NCBI RefSeq assembly: GCF_004342685.1
Contig: NZ_SMBZ01000021.1
Coordinates: 1 to 57,739 of the forward strand
DNA length: 57,739 nucleotides
Direction: 5' to 3'
Source: Sphingobacterium alimentarium
GTDB lineage: Bacteria > Bacteroidota > Bacteroidia > Sphingobacteriales > Sphingobacteriaceae
In this document: positions 27,708 to 35,939 of the stretch, piece after piece
Numbering within the stretch: position 1 is the first letter of the stretch
How the letters are laid out: the number at the start of each line of letters is the position of its first letter
Notes under the pieces: generated by a model
Databases searched by the model: none
Told to the model about the DNA's origin: nothing
The model's input: only the letters and a program-made list of their open reading frames with translations
Position numbers and translations under genes: made by a program

Positions 27708-28088
27708 ATGAATTTTCCAGCAGAATTAAAGTACACAAAGGATCATGAATGGGTTCGTGTAGAAGGTGATGAAGCCGTTATCGGTATTACTGACTTTGCA
27801 CAACGTGAGTTGGGCGATATTGTATTTGTTGATATCAATACAGTAGGCGATGAGGTTGCTGCTAATGATGTTTTTGGGACTATCGAAGCAGTAAAAACTG
27901 TTTCAGATTTATTTATGCCAACTACAGCGACTGTATTAGCTGTGAATGAGGCGATCGACGCTTCTCCAGAGCTTGTCAACTCAGATCCATATGGTGAAGG
28001 TTGGATTATCCGTGTGAAGTTAGCGAATCCAGCGGATGTGGATGGATTATTATCAGCAGAAGAATATAAATCAGAAATCAACGCATAA
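27708..28088 (+). CDS. gcvH: Glycine cleavage system H protein
   Basis: Lipoyl-carrier protein of 126 residues, full family length. It shuttles the aminomethyl group between GcvP, GcvT and the dihydrolipoyl dehydrogenase. The lipoylation site is Lys63 in [15 protein letters not shown], and [12 protein letters not shown] near 9-20 is the conserved N-terminal strand. It stands alone between its own promoter and terminator, about 14 kb from gcvP. Confidence 0.97.
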   Translation: MNFPAELKYTKDHEWVRVEGDEAVIGITDFAQRELGDIVFVDINTVGDEVAANDVFGTIEAVKTVSDLFMPTTATVLAVNEAIDASPELVNSDPYGEGWIIRVKLANPADVDGLLSAEEYKSEINA

Positions 28089-28110
28089 TTTCTGATTAAC
28101 GCAATAAACT

Positions 28111-28147
28111 AAAAAGGGAGCAATTCATTACTGAGTGCTCCCTTTTT
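28111..28147 (+). terminator. Terminator after gcvH
   Basis: AAAAAGGGAGCA pairs with TGCTCCCTTTTT across a 13-base loop. It may also act on the convergent DUF6263 gene. Confidence 0.9.
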
Positions 28148-28168
28148 GATTGTAATATGTACTTTTTA

Positions 28169-28918
28169 TTACAAAGATTTTAATTCAGTAGTAGTTTTTA
28201 TACTTGCACCTTGCATTTCTATTGCAGTAACCGTTGCAGAGGAAACTGTGATAAAGGATTTAGGGTTAACGATGAAGTATCCTTTAGTGGTACCAATGGA
28301 TTTTCCCGAGGCATCTTCTAGATTCACATCACTATCAATCTTGTAACCCGTTGCAGTTTTCTCAATCAGTGTATATTTGGCTTTAGCTTTTACGCCCAAC
28401 TGTTCCATGGAGCTTTCTGAAGTCCAGCTCTCACCAACGGCTATAGGAGTAGTAGGATAAGTTACTCCGAAAGAGTTTACACTCGATTTGTCAAATATTT
28501 GCTCTGAAACATTTGGGAAGTCAACGTCATTTATCTTTCCAAATTTGTTCATCGAGTACGTTAAAGTGCTCTCCAGCAGAGGTTTGAATTGCTGTGCGAA
28601 GGCTTTTTCCATATCCGTAGTAGGTTCTTTAGAAGAATCATAAGATGCCGTCATCATTCCCGCATCTAGGTCAACTTTTGCATACGTATATTTACCTGAT
28701 ACGTTAATTAATGTATCTCCAGCCTCAGCATATGTTAAGTCCATATGCATTATCATATCCATGATTAGAGTTTGAGGACCGTCAATGTCCATTTTATTAG
28801 TCACTTCGTATTTGATGGGCTTATTGTTTTCTGGAGCTAATTTAAAGAGTACTTTTTGTTGAGCAAAAGCACCTAAAGCTATAAAAGCAATAAATAAAGT
28901 TGAGATTGTTTTTTTCAT
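28169..28918 (-). CDS. Exported DUF6263-like protein
   Basis: Protein of 249 residues with a signal peptide (MKKTISTLFIAFIALGAFAQ). The mature part is beta-rich and has features of the DUF6263 family: KLAPENNKPIKYEV, GKINDVDFPNV, PTTPIAVGESWTSES and GYFIVNPKSFI. I recognise the pattern but no function is known. The ATG at 28918 is chosen because it starts the signal peptide; an in-frame ATG 72 bases upstream adds residues unlike one. Confidence 0.75.
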   Translation of the reverse strand: MKKTISTLFIAFIALGAFAQQKVLFKLAPENNKPIKYEVTNKMDIDGPQTLIMDMIMHMDLTYAEAGDTLINVSGKYTYAKVDLDAGMMTASYDSSKEPTTDMEKAFAQQFKPLLESTLTYSMNKFGKINDVDFPNVSEQIFDKSSVNSFGVTYPTTPIAVGESWTSESSMEQLGVKAKAKYTLIEKTATGYKIDSDVNLEDASGKSIGTTKGYFIVNPKSFITVSSATVTAIEMQGASIKTTTELKSL

Positions 28919-28977
28919 AATTCTTATTTTAGATGTACAAGATAGGAAATTTGAAGGCATGTCAATTGAAAAAAATA

Positions 28978-29011
28978 AAAAAGGTGACAATTAAGTTTTT
29001 GTCACCTTTTT
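28978..29011 (-). terminator. Terminator after pdhB
   Basis: AAAAAGGTGAC pairs with GTCACCTTTTT across a 12-base loop. Read on the minus strand it lies 23 bases after the pdhB stop and ends in a T run; it also insulates the DUF6263 gene. Confidence 0.87.
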
Positions 29012-29033
29012 CTATCTTCTTGGATTTTTTGTC

Positions 29034-30020
29034 TTATTTTTTTAGATAAGATACTTCTTTTACCGCTTTAACCACCTTTTCGATGTTTGGTAAAGAAGCC
29101 TCCACTAATGTCGGAGCGTATGCTAATGGCACGTCAGCTGATGTAACACGTGTAACAGGAGCATCTAAATAATCAAATGCATTTTTCTGTACATGGAAAG
29201 CGATTTCTGAAGAGATTGAAGCCAATGGCCATGCTTCTTCTACAATCACTAAACGGTTTGTTTTTTTAACCGATTCCAAAATAGTAGCATAATCGATTGG
29301 ACGTACAGAGCGCAAGTCAATTAATTCTACACTAACGCCTTCTTTTTCTAATTCTGCTACCGCAGGAATTACCACGCGAGGCAACATTTTTCCGAAAGAA
29401 ACAACAGTAACGTCTGTACCTTCTTGGATAACATTAGCTTTACCGATTGGTAAGTAATATTCTTCTTCAGGAACTTGGCCTTTATCTCCATACATTACTT
29501 CCGATTCCATAAAGATTACTGGATCTGGATCGATGATCGCAGATTTTAATAAACCTTTAGCATCGTAAGGATTTGAAGGAACAACCACTTTCAATCCTGG
29601 TGTATTTGCAAACCAGTTTTCAAAGTTTTGAGAGTGTTGAGCCGCTAATTGTCCTGCGTTACCAGTAGGTCCACGAAATACAATAGGGCAGCTTAATTGA
29701 CCACCTGACATTTGACGTATTTTCGCAGCTGAATTGATGATTTGATCAATCGCTACTAATGAGAAGTTGAATGTCATGAATTCTACGATAGGCTTAAGAC
29801 CATGCGTAGCAGCACCAACTGCAATGCCCGCAAAACCAAGCTCAGCAATAGGTGTATCGATAACACGTTTAGCGCCGAATTCGTCAAGCATACCTTGGCT
29901 CACTTTGTAAGCACCGTTATACTCAGCTACTTCTTCACCCATCAAAAATATAGTTTCATCTTTGCGCATTTCTTCGTTCAATGCTTCACGAAGCGCTTCT
30001 CTGAATTGTATTTCTCTCAT
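29034..30020 (-). CDS. pdhB: Pyruvate dehydrogenase E1 component, beta subunit
   Basis: Transketolase-like protein of 328 residues, the standard E1-beta length. With the alpha subunit it decarboxylates pyruvate using thiamine diphosphate and acetylates the E2 lipoyl group. The opening MREIQFREALREALNEEM, GEEVAEYNGAYKVSQGML near 28-45, DTPIAELGFAGIAVGAA near 55-71 and RGPTGNAGQLAAQHSQ near 119-134 are typical. The gene has its own promoter and terminator; the alpha subunit and E2 genes are not in the window. Confidence 0.95.
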   Translation of the reverse strand: MREIQFREALREALNEEMRKDETIFLMGEEVAEYNGAYKVSQGMLDEFGAKRVIDTPIAELGFAGIAVGAATHGLKPIVEFMTFNFSLVAIDQIINSAAKIRQMSGGQLSCPIVFRGPTGNAGQLAAQHSQNFENWFANTPGLKVVVPSNPYDAKGLLKSAIIDPDPVIFMESEVMYGDKGQVPEEEYYLPIGKANVIQEGTDVTVVSFGKMLPRVVIPAVAELEKEGVSVELIDLRSVRPIDYATILESVKKTNRLVIVEEAWPLASISSEIAFHVQKNAFDYLDAPVTRVTSADVPLAYAPTLVEASLPNIEKVVKAVKEVSYLKK

Positions 30021-30057
30021 TAGTCTCTAAAAATAGTCTTATTTAATATAGAATACG

Positions 30058-30065
30058 CAAAGCTA
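30058..30065 (-). promoter_or_regulatory. Bacteroidota -7 promoter box for pdhB
   Basis: On the minus strand the sequence reads TAGCTTTG, matching TAnnTTTG, about 37 bases before the ATG. A TTG lies 22 bases further upstream as a plausible -33 element. Confidence 0.58.
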
Positions 30066-30147
30066 ATATTTTAAAATGATATTTTTGCAATCTTGCTCCA
30101 CGAATTCCATGGACAATTGTCATTTTTAGATAAGCTTTTGCTCTTCC

Positions 30148-30756
30148 TTAATAATTTTCACGGATAAATTTTTGCAGCCAATTGTTGAGATTTGTAATGG
30201 CTAAATCTATCTTCCAAGAAGATTTATCTCTCTGCTCTACATAGTTCGAGATTGCGCGTACCTGTATGCATGGTAACTCCTCTTGGGCACAGGCATAAAA
30301 TACGGCCGCGCCTTCCATGCTTTCTAGAGCGACATGCGGAAATTTTGCTTGGCAAAGTGCAATGGATGCCTCGTTGCCATGCACACGATTGACTGTGATT
30401 GCGGCATATTTCGGGAGATCCACAGCTTTTCTCGAAGAAGTAAAATAGGTGCCCTTACCCAAACCTAATTCCTCGATGGACAACACATTGTTACCGTCTT
30501 CGGCCCCAAGTTCGTAAAAAGTGTCCTGAGAGATGGAAACCACAGATCCCAGAGGCAACTCTCTGCTGAAGGAGCCCGCGATCCCCACATTAATAACCTC
30601 TGCATAAGTAGGAGCTAACGCAAGCGCTTTACCTAGCGCATACGCGGTAGCTGTCATGCCCACACCTGTGATGAGACAAGGGATATCCAGCTCTTCCAAT
30701 AACGGAATACTTGGAGAAATCTCAAATGGTGTAGCGGCGACTATCAAAGGCTTCAT
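30148..30756 (-). CDS. mqnB: Futalosine hydrolase
   Basis: Nucleoside-phosphorylase-fold enzyme of 202 residues. It releases hypoxanthine from futalosine in the alternative menaquinone pathway. Family segments: ITGVGMTATAYALGKAL near 30-46, VINVGIAGSFSRELPLGSVV near 55-74 and ALESMEGAAVFYACA near 143-157, with the purine- and ribose-binding Glu residues. It is short compared with 5'-methylthioadenosine nucleosidases, which are the main alternative. It is divergent from the pterin synthase gene, with starts 53 bases apart. Confidence 0.88.
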   Translation of the reverse strand: MKPLIVAATPFEISPSIPLLEELDIPCLITGVGMTATAYALGKALALAPTYAEVINVGIAGSFSRELPLGSVVSISQDTFYELGAEDGNNVLSIEELGLGKGTYFTSSRKAVDLPKYAAITVNRVHGNEASIALCQAKFPHVALESMEGAAVFYACAQEELPCIQVRAISNYVEQRDKSSWKIDLAITNLNNWLQKFIRENY

Positions 30757-30796
30757 TTTCTTGTGTTTTGAAATGCTAAGTTATGCTTTTTTGCGG

Positions 30797-30804
30797 TATC
30801 TTTG
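30797..30804 (+). promoter_or_regulatory. Bacteroidota -7 promoter box, nearly leaderless
   Basis: TATCTTTG matches TAnnTTTG and ends five bases before the ATG at 30810, so the predicted transcript has at most about two leader bases. This box rules out the in-frame ATG at 30783. Confidence 0.65.
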
Positions 30805-30809
30805 TAGTT

Positions 30810-31223
30810 ATGGTACATATCACGAGAAGAGAACGCTTTTGTGCAGCGCACAAATTGTATCGAGAGGAATGGACTCCCGAGCAGAATGAAGAAGTCTTCG
30901 GATATTGCTCGAATCCCAATTGGCACGGACATAATTATGAATTGTACGTAACTGTCAAGGGTGATATCAATCCACAAACAGGATTCGTTATGGATATCAA
31001 GATCATGAAAGAGATTATCCATACGTATGTCATCGGTAAGTTAGACCATAAAAATATTAATTTAGATGTAGATTTTATGGCAGGTAAAATGGCTTCCACC
31101 GAAGTCATTGCCCAAGAAATTTTTCATCAACTCAAGCCGCATTTTGATCAGCGAGGCGTCATCCTACATAGTGTGAAGCTGTTTGAAACAGAGAATAATT
31201 CAGTTGAATATTTTGGCCAATAA
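30810..31223 (+). CDS. 6-pyruvoyl-tetrahydropterin synthase-like protein
   Basis: Cytoplasmic protein of 137 residues of the PTPS/QueD family. It converts dihydroneopterin triphosphate to a 6-substituted tetrahydropterin. Zinc ligands are His in FCAAHKL near 13 and the HGH pair in [13 protein letters not shown] near 36-48, with the catalytic Cys36. [10 protein letters not shown] and [11 protein letters not shown] complete the family pattern. The spacing [11 protein letters not shown] and the GFVMD segment are closer to animal-type PTPS than to typical QueD. It is followed 28 bases later by folE, which makes its substrate. Either a tetrahydropterin or a queuosine role remains possible. Confidence 0.87.
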   Translation: MVHITRRERFCAAHKLYREEWTPEQNEEVFGYCSNPNWHGHNYELYVTVKGDINPQTGFVMDIKIMKEIIHTYVIGKLDHKNINLDVDFMAGKMASTEVIAQEIFHQLKPHFDQRGVILHSVKLFETENNSVEYFGQ

Positions 31224-31251
31224 TACAGTAATCAATACAAAATTAAATAAA

Positions 31252-31881
31252 ATGATAAATCCAACGGATTTCAGTGAAGAATTGGATGGTTATAAAAAAA
31301 TCGACCAATATAATGAGGAGCATGTAGATCGTATAGCCCATCATTATAGCGACATCTTGGAAGCACTAGGCGAGAACCCTAATCGTGAGGGGCTCATCAA
31401 AACGCCAGAGCGTGTAGCCAAAGCTCTGCAATTCTTGACGCATGGGTACGACATTGACGCAGCAGAAGTGTTGCGTAGTGCGATGTTTGAAGAAGATTAC
31501 AGCCAAATGGTGGTGGTAAAAGATATTGAAGTATATTCGATGTGCGAGCATCACATGTTACCTTTTTTTGGGAAGGCGCATATTGCTTATATCCCCAATG
31601 GACATATCGTCGGTCTGAGCAAGATCCCACGTGTGGTGGATGCTTATGCACGCCGTTTGCAAGTCCAAGAGCGCCTTACAAACGAAATCCGAGATTGTAT
31701 ACAGCAAACATTGAATCCTGCAGGTGTAGCTGTGGTCATCGAGTGTAAACATATGTGCATGGCTATGCGTGGCGTACAGAAACAAAACTCTGTTACCACG
31801 ACTTCAGCATTTACCGGTGCATTTCAAAATGATGTGACACGTTCCGAGTTTTTACGACTAATAACGGCATCTTTAGATTAA
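31252..31881 (+). CDS. folE: GTP cyclohydrolase I
   Basis: Cytoplasmic enzyme of 209 residues that opens GTP to give dihydroneopterin triphosphate, the precursor of folate and other pterins. Motifs: [20 protein letters not shown] near 43-62; zinc and catalytic residues in [18 protein letters not shown] near 98-115; [20 protein letters not shown]; and [16 protein letters not shown] with the second zinc Cys. The ATG at 31252 is used; an in-frame upstream ATG would overlap the PTPS gene. It probably shares the promoter at 30797. Confidence 0.95.
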   Translation: MINPTDFSEELDGYKKIDQYNEEHVDRIAHHYSDILEALGENPNREGLIKTPERVAKALQFLTHGYDIDAAEVLRSAMFEEDYSQMVVVKDIEVYSMCEHHMLPFFGKAHIAYIPNGHIVGLSKIPRVVDAYARRLQVQERLTNEIRDCIQQTLNPAGVAVVIECKHMCMAMRGVQKQNSVTTTSAFTGAFQNDVTRSEFLRLITASLD

Positions 31882-31916
31882 TAAATTACGTTTAATTATA
31901 ATTTTTAAACCTGCAT

Positions 31917-31952
31917 AGCAAGTCCGTTATGCAGGTTTTTTGTTATACGATT
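31917..31952 (+). terminator. Terminator after folE
   Basis: AAACCTGCATA pairs with TATGCAGGTTT across a ten-base loop and is followed by T residues. Confidence 0.9.
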
Positions 31953-32019
31953 AAACCCTATCCCACAAGTGTAGTCTTTTCAAAGACATAAAAATCAATC
32001 AAAATAAAAATAAGTTATT

Positions 32020-32027
32020 TAACTTTG
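32020..32027 (+). promoter_or_regulatory. Bacteroidota -7 promoter box, nearly leaderless
   Basis: TAACTTTG matches TAnnTTTG, with only five bases before the ATG at 32033. It is the third such arrangement in the window. Confidence 0.6.
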
Positions 32028-32032
32028 CTCTT

Positions 32033-32668
32033 ATGTTTCAAAATGAGGAGCGCGTAAATAGTTATTTAGAAAGTATTTGTGACGACGAGAATCCGTTGTT
32101 AAAAACCATAAATCGGGAGACATATTTGAGGGAAACAATGCCTCATATGATGTCTGGGCATTATCAGGGAAGAGTGCTGTCGATGATCAGTAAACTGGTA
32201 GGGCCCAAAAGAATATTGGAGATAGGTACTTTTACTGGATATGCTTCCTTGTGTTTGGCAGAAGGACTAAGGGCATCGGGAGAATTACATACGATTGATA
32301 TCAACCAGGAGCAGCAGGAACGTGTACAGGGATATTTCGATCAATCGCCTTTTGCCGCGCAGATAAAGTATCATATTGGTGATGCGTTGGATATTATTCC
32401 GACAATATCAGGAGATTTTGACTTGGTTTTTATTGACGCCGACAAGAAGAGAAATCTTTTGTATTACGAGATGTTGGTCGAGCGCGTGCCCTCAGGAGGA
32501 GTGTTAATGATAGATAATGTGCTTTGGAAAGGCAAGGTTTTTGAGGATAGGGCTGACAATCAAACTAAACAAGTTTTAGAATTAAATAATATATTGGCAA
32601 AAGACACTCGTGTAGAGAAGTTAATATTGCCAGTTAGAGACGGGCTTTTTGTGTTACGCAAAAAGTAA
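32033..32668 (+). CDS. O-methyltransferase (COMT-like)
   Basis: Cytoplasmic class I methyltransferase of 211 residues of the catechol O-methyltransferase-like family. The SAM motif EIGTFTGYASLCLAEGL lies near 63-79, and the metal-binding FIDADKKR near 139-146 and LMIDNVLWKGKV near 163-174 are intact. It needs a divalent metal and probably methylates a hydroxyl of a small aromatic or a tRNA/metabolite. The substrate is unknown. It begins almost at its predicted transcription start. Confidence 0.88.
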   Translation: MFQNEERVNSYLESICDDENPLLKTINRETYLRETMPHMMSGHYQGRVLSMISKLVGPKRILEIGTFTGYASLCLAEGLRASGELHTIDINQEQQERVQGYFDQSPFAAQIKYHIGDALDIIPTISGDFDLVFIDADKKRNLLYYEMLVERVPSGGVLMIDNVLWKGKVFEDRADNQTKQVLELNNILAKDTRVEKLILPVRDGLFVLRKK

Positions 32669-32690
32669 TGGTTGAACTAAAATAGCGATT

Positions 32691-33191
32691 ATGCAAAAAT
32701 CTTTTATTAGCAAGATGTTGCTAGTGATGGTCTTATGCTTGGCGTGTGTAGCATCAACATTTGGACAGAAAAAATTTAGTCCTACAAGCTATATCAGCGA
32801 ACATAAAAACGTAGCTCAGCAACTCATGCGAGAAACAGGTGTCCCAGCATCTGTTATTCTGGCTGTCGCGATTCATGAAAGTGCTTACGGAAACAGTCGC
32901 ATCGCCAGGTATCTCAATAACCATTTTGGTATAAAGGGAAAAAACAACAGTAAAAAAATTAAATCCGCCTACAAAGGCTATTCTTCAGTCATGGATTCCT
33001 ATAATGACTTTGTACAACTGCTCAAAAGACGAAAAAAAACAGCCCATCTATTCGATACGTATGCACACAAGAACTGTAAAGCTTGGGTAGAAGGTATTGC
33101 TCGGTCGGGTTATTCACAGACAAAGACATGGAAGAATCATGTACTGGGCACAATCAGTAGATACAAATTAGACCAATACGACCAGATTTAA
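32691..33191 (+). CDS. Exported glucosaminidase-domain protein
   Basis: Protein of 166 residues with a signal peptide (to about 25, STFGQ). The rest is a mannosyl-glycoprotein endo-beta-N-acetylglucosaminidase (GH73-like) domain that cuts peptidoglycan glycan strands. The catalytic Glu is in AIHESAYGNSRIA near 62-74, followed by NNHFGIKG. It begins 22 bases after the methyltransferase and is followed 24 bases later by a paralogue. Confidence 0.87.
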   Translation: MQKSFISKMLLVMVLCLACVASTFGQKKFSPTSYISEHKNVAQQLMRETGVPASVILAVAIHESAYGNSRIARYLNNHFGIKGKNNSKKIKSAYKGYSSVMDSYNDFVQLLKRRKKTAHLFDTYAHKNCKAWVEGIARSGYSQTKTWKNHVLGTISRYKLDQYDQI

Positions 33192-33215
33192 GACTTAGAT
33201 TTTACTTAGCTTTCG

Positions 33216-34055
33216 ATGAGAGTACTTATTTATTTGCCCCTAATTATTGGATTATTAGCATCCTGCGCCTCCAAGCGCACAGGTAGGGTGCTATCGCATC
33301 CTCCGGCATCTTCCAGTTCCAAACCATCCACTTCTTCTTCTACGGCTTCGAGCAAAGCGACTTCCATCTCGGGGCTGAATTACATTGCGCAGTATAAAAA
33401 TATTGCCATTAGTGAGATGAATAGGTATGGAATCCCTGCCAGTATAAAGCTCGCACAAGCTATTTTGGAATCAGGTAACGGAAGTTCTACATTGGCAAGA
33501 GAGGCTAATAACCATTTTGGTATAAAATGTGGAGGGACATGGACAGGAAGAAGTGTAACCCGGGCGGATGATAGTCCGAATGATTGTTTTAGGGTATATG
33601 AGAATCCTGAGCAGTCGTTCAAAGATCACTCGCAGTTTTTGTTGAGAAAGCGGTATGAAAAGCTCTTTTCCTTAAATAAAAACGATTATAAAGGTTGGGC
33701 ATACGGATTGAAGGACGCTGGCTACGCGACGAATCCGCGCTATCCGGAGTTATTAATTGATCTAATTGAGCGTTATGAACTTTATAAATATGATAGCGCG
33801 GAAAGCAAATTCGAGAAAATCGTAAGAGAAGAGAAGATCGAAACAACGATCGAAAGGAAAGAAGATAGTGGACAAGTCGTACAAGCAGAGCAGATAAAGG
33901 AGCCCGTGCGTATGATTATTCACGAAGTGAAAACAGGCAATACGCTGTATAGTATCAGTAAACAATATAATGTCCCAGTGGAGAAGATTAAAGAATTGAA
34001 TAATCTTACTTCTGAAAATCTTTCGTTGGGTCAGCTATTGGTGATAAGTAAATAG
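33216..34055 (+). CDS. Glucosaminidase with LysM domain, lipoprotein
   Basis: Protein of 279 residues. It has a lipoprotein signal (LIIGLLASC, Cys17), then a Ser/Thr-rich linker to about 50. The GH73-like catalytic domain follows, with Glu in AILESGNGSSTLA and NNHFGIKCGGTW, then a charged linker. The C-terminal LysM repeat (HEVKTGNTLYSISKQYNVP...NLSLGQLLVISK, about 232-279) binds peptidoglycan. It is a longer paralogue of the gene just upstream; the shared ESxYG/ESGNG and NNHFGIK motifs suggest tandem duplication. It likely remodels the wall from the outer or inner membrane face. Confidence 0.9.
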   Translation: MRVLIYLPLIIGLLASCASKRTGRVLSHPPASSSSKPSTSSSTASSKATSISGLNYIAQYKNIAISEMNRYGIPASIKLAQAILESGNGSSTLAREANNHFGIKCGGTWTGRSVTRADDSPNDCFRVYENPEQSFKDHSQFLLRKRYEKLFSLNKNDYKGWAYGLKDAGYATNPRYPELLIDLIERYELYKYDSAESKFEKIVREEKIETTIERKEDSGQVVQAEQIKEPVRMIIHEVKTGNTLYSISKQYNVPVEKIKELNNLTSENLSLGQLLVISK

Positions 34056-34110
34056 TGAAAAGATGTTAATACGCTGGTATATTAGTAAGCAATAATGTAG
34101 TTTTATCCTT

Positions 34111-34872
34111 GTGAAAATCAATGTTTACCATATTCCATTATTTATTTTAATGCATTTTTTTCCTTTCCTTTGTTGGGGACAGGAGAATGTGGGAGGTATG
34201 GTGCTTGACAAGGACAGCAAACAACGCGTCGCTCGTGTGTTTATTGTCAACAAAAGTACAGGAGCGAGCATCTATAACAATAACAAGGGCGAGTTTAATA
34301 TCGCTATTAAACCGGGCGATGTTATCATAGCGAGCAAAGACAATTATTATAGTGATACGACGACATATGAAGGCGCTAAAGCGCTGATCATAAGTCTAAA
34401 GAGAAAGACAATAATGATTGACCCGGTGACCGTCATGGGGCGCGTTTCGCCCGAGGAAGTGTTGGCGCGGAGAAAAGAAGATTATAATAAGGCATACCGA
34501 CTTGCCGATCCGGGGGATTTTGTGAGCGTGGGTCAGAATGGAGCAGGTCTGAGCATTGATGCGGTGTACAATTATTTCAGTAGGGAAGGCAAGAATGCAC
34601 GGAGGCTCACCAAATACTTCCAGCGCGAATACGAGGATAATTATATTGATATTGTCTTCACGCGGGAGTTGGTAAAAAGTGTGACAGGCCTGGAAGGGGA
34701 GGCTCTTGATAATTTTATGATTCGCTATCGACCTAGCTATAATTTTGTATTGCGTGCGACACGCTATCAGATGGTAAATTATGTAAAATCGAAATACGAA
34801 TTTTTTAAACATATACCTTATATAAAACCATTGCCAGATTTGAAAAATATAGGTTTAAATTTGGAAGATTAG
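34111..34872 (+). CDS. Exported protein with carboxypeptidase-like regulatory domain
   Basis: Protein of 253 residues with a signal peptide (to about 23, FLCWGQ) and a GTG start. The first mature domain is a beta-sandwich of the CarboxypepD_reg-like type: VGGMVLDKDSKQRVARVFIVNKSTGASI...GEFNIAIKPGD. The C-terminal part (about 110-253) is helical, with REYEDNYIDIVFTRELV, and is common in Bacteroidota proteins of this type. The function is unknown. It precedes the DUF3078 gene by 14 bases, probably in one operon. Confidence 0.78.
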   Translation: MKINVYHIPLFILMHFFPFLCWGQENVGGMVLDKDSKQRVARVFIVNKSTGASIYNNNKGEFNIAIKPGDVIIASKDNYYSDTTTYEGAKALIISLKRKTIMIDPVTVMGRVSPEEVLARRKEDYNKAYRLADPGDFVSVGQNGAGLSIDAVYNYFSREGKNARRLTKYFQREYEDNYIDIVFTRELVKSVTGLEGEALDNFMIRYRPSYNFVLRATRYQMVNYVKSKYEFFKHIPYIKPLPDLKNIGLNLED

Positions 34873-34886
34873 ACGTTTAAATATTT

Positions 34887-35924
34887 ATGTTCAGAAATCT
34901 AACTGTTATTCTAACTGCTGCGCTAACTTGTGTAGGCGTACAATCTTATGCTCAAGCAAATCTGAAGGATTTGCGTGAGAAACCAGAACCAAGGATTGTC
35001 AATGCAGACACGATCAAAAAGAATACGATTCAGCAAATTAATGTTCCTATTCCAGAGTTGGGGCTGGAGGTCAATTATTGGAAGCATTGGACCAAATTTG
35101 GGCTTAATGCAAATCAAGCATCTTTCAGTGACAACTGGAATGCAGGCGGAGTAAATTCGATGTCATTAATGGGCCTTTTTTGGCATAAGGCAGATTATAC
35201 ACGAGACAGGTTTAACTTTGTTTCGGAACTGGATCTTAAATACGGTAAGATTAAAAATAAGGATCAACTGGCTAAGAAAAATAACGACCGTATTTTTTGG
35301 GATAATAAATTGTCCTATAAGTTTTCAGACAAGTGGGCATTGTATTTTGCTGTGACTTTTGAGTCCCAGTTCGATTTGGGATACGCATATCGACGTAATG
35401 CCGATGGCGAGGAATATATCTACGAGGTTCAGAGTAGTTTCATGGGGCCGGGATATTTTACGGAATCATTCGGTTTGGAATATAAACCGGATAAAACATT
35501 CTCCTTGCGTCTAGGAACAGGTACTGCGCGTCAGACCTTGGTGGTTGATGATCGTGTAAAGCCGCTTACCATTGCTGAATATTCCGAACGTTATCCTAAA
35601 AACGAACCTATCAAAGCGGATCAAGTAAAATGGGGCTTAAATCCAGGTGAAAATTTCCGTAATGATCTGGCTTTTCAGATTACAGCGAATCTAGACCGTG
35701 ATTTATCTAAAAACTTGAATCTAAAAGCGAGGTATAACTTATTCGCGGACTACAAAGACTTATCTGATCCAGATAATCGATTGGACTTAACGCTTACCGC
35801 CAAAATTACGCGCGTGGTAAATGTGACTGCCTCGGGTATATTGGTGTATGATTCAGATCAGAGCACAAAGGTCCAATACAATCAAGGACTGGCTTTGGGG
35901 ATATTATTCTCTCTTCCAAGATAA
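34887..35924 (+). CDS. DUF3078 outer-membrane protein
   Basis: Protein of 345 residues with a signal peptide (to about 22, QSYAQ). It has the DUF3078 pattern: WKHWTKFGLNANQASFSDNW, GGVNSMSLMGLFWHKADYTR, DRIFWDNKLSYKFSDKW, then alternating beta strands ending in LPR, consistent with an outer-membrane beta barrel. The function is unknown. It lies between a carboxypeptidase-like exported protein and an amidase, inside an envelope cluster. Confidence 0.86.
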   Translation: MFRNLTVILTAALTCVGVQSYAQANLKDLREKPEPRIVNADTIKKNTIQQINVPIPELGLEVNYWKHWTKFGLNANQASFSDNWNAGGVNSMSLMGLFWHKADYTRDRFNFVSELDLKYGKIKNKDQLAKKNNDRIFWDNKLSYKFSDKWALYFAVTFESQFDLGYAYRRNADGEEYIYEVQSSFMGPGYFTESFGLEYKPDKTFSLRLGTGTARQTLVVDDRVKPLTIAEYSERYPKNEPIKADQVKWGLNPGENFRNDLAFQITANLDRDLSKNLNLKARYNLFADYKDLSDPDNRLDLTLTAKITRVVNVTASGILVYDSDQSTKVQYNQGLALGILFSLPR

Positions 35925-35939
35925 ACTGAATTCATCGGT

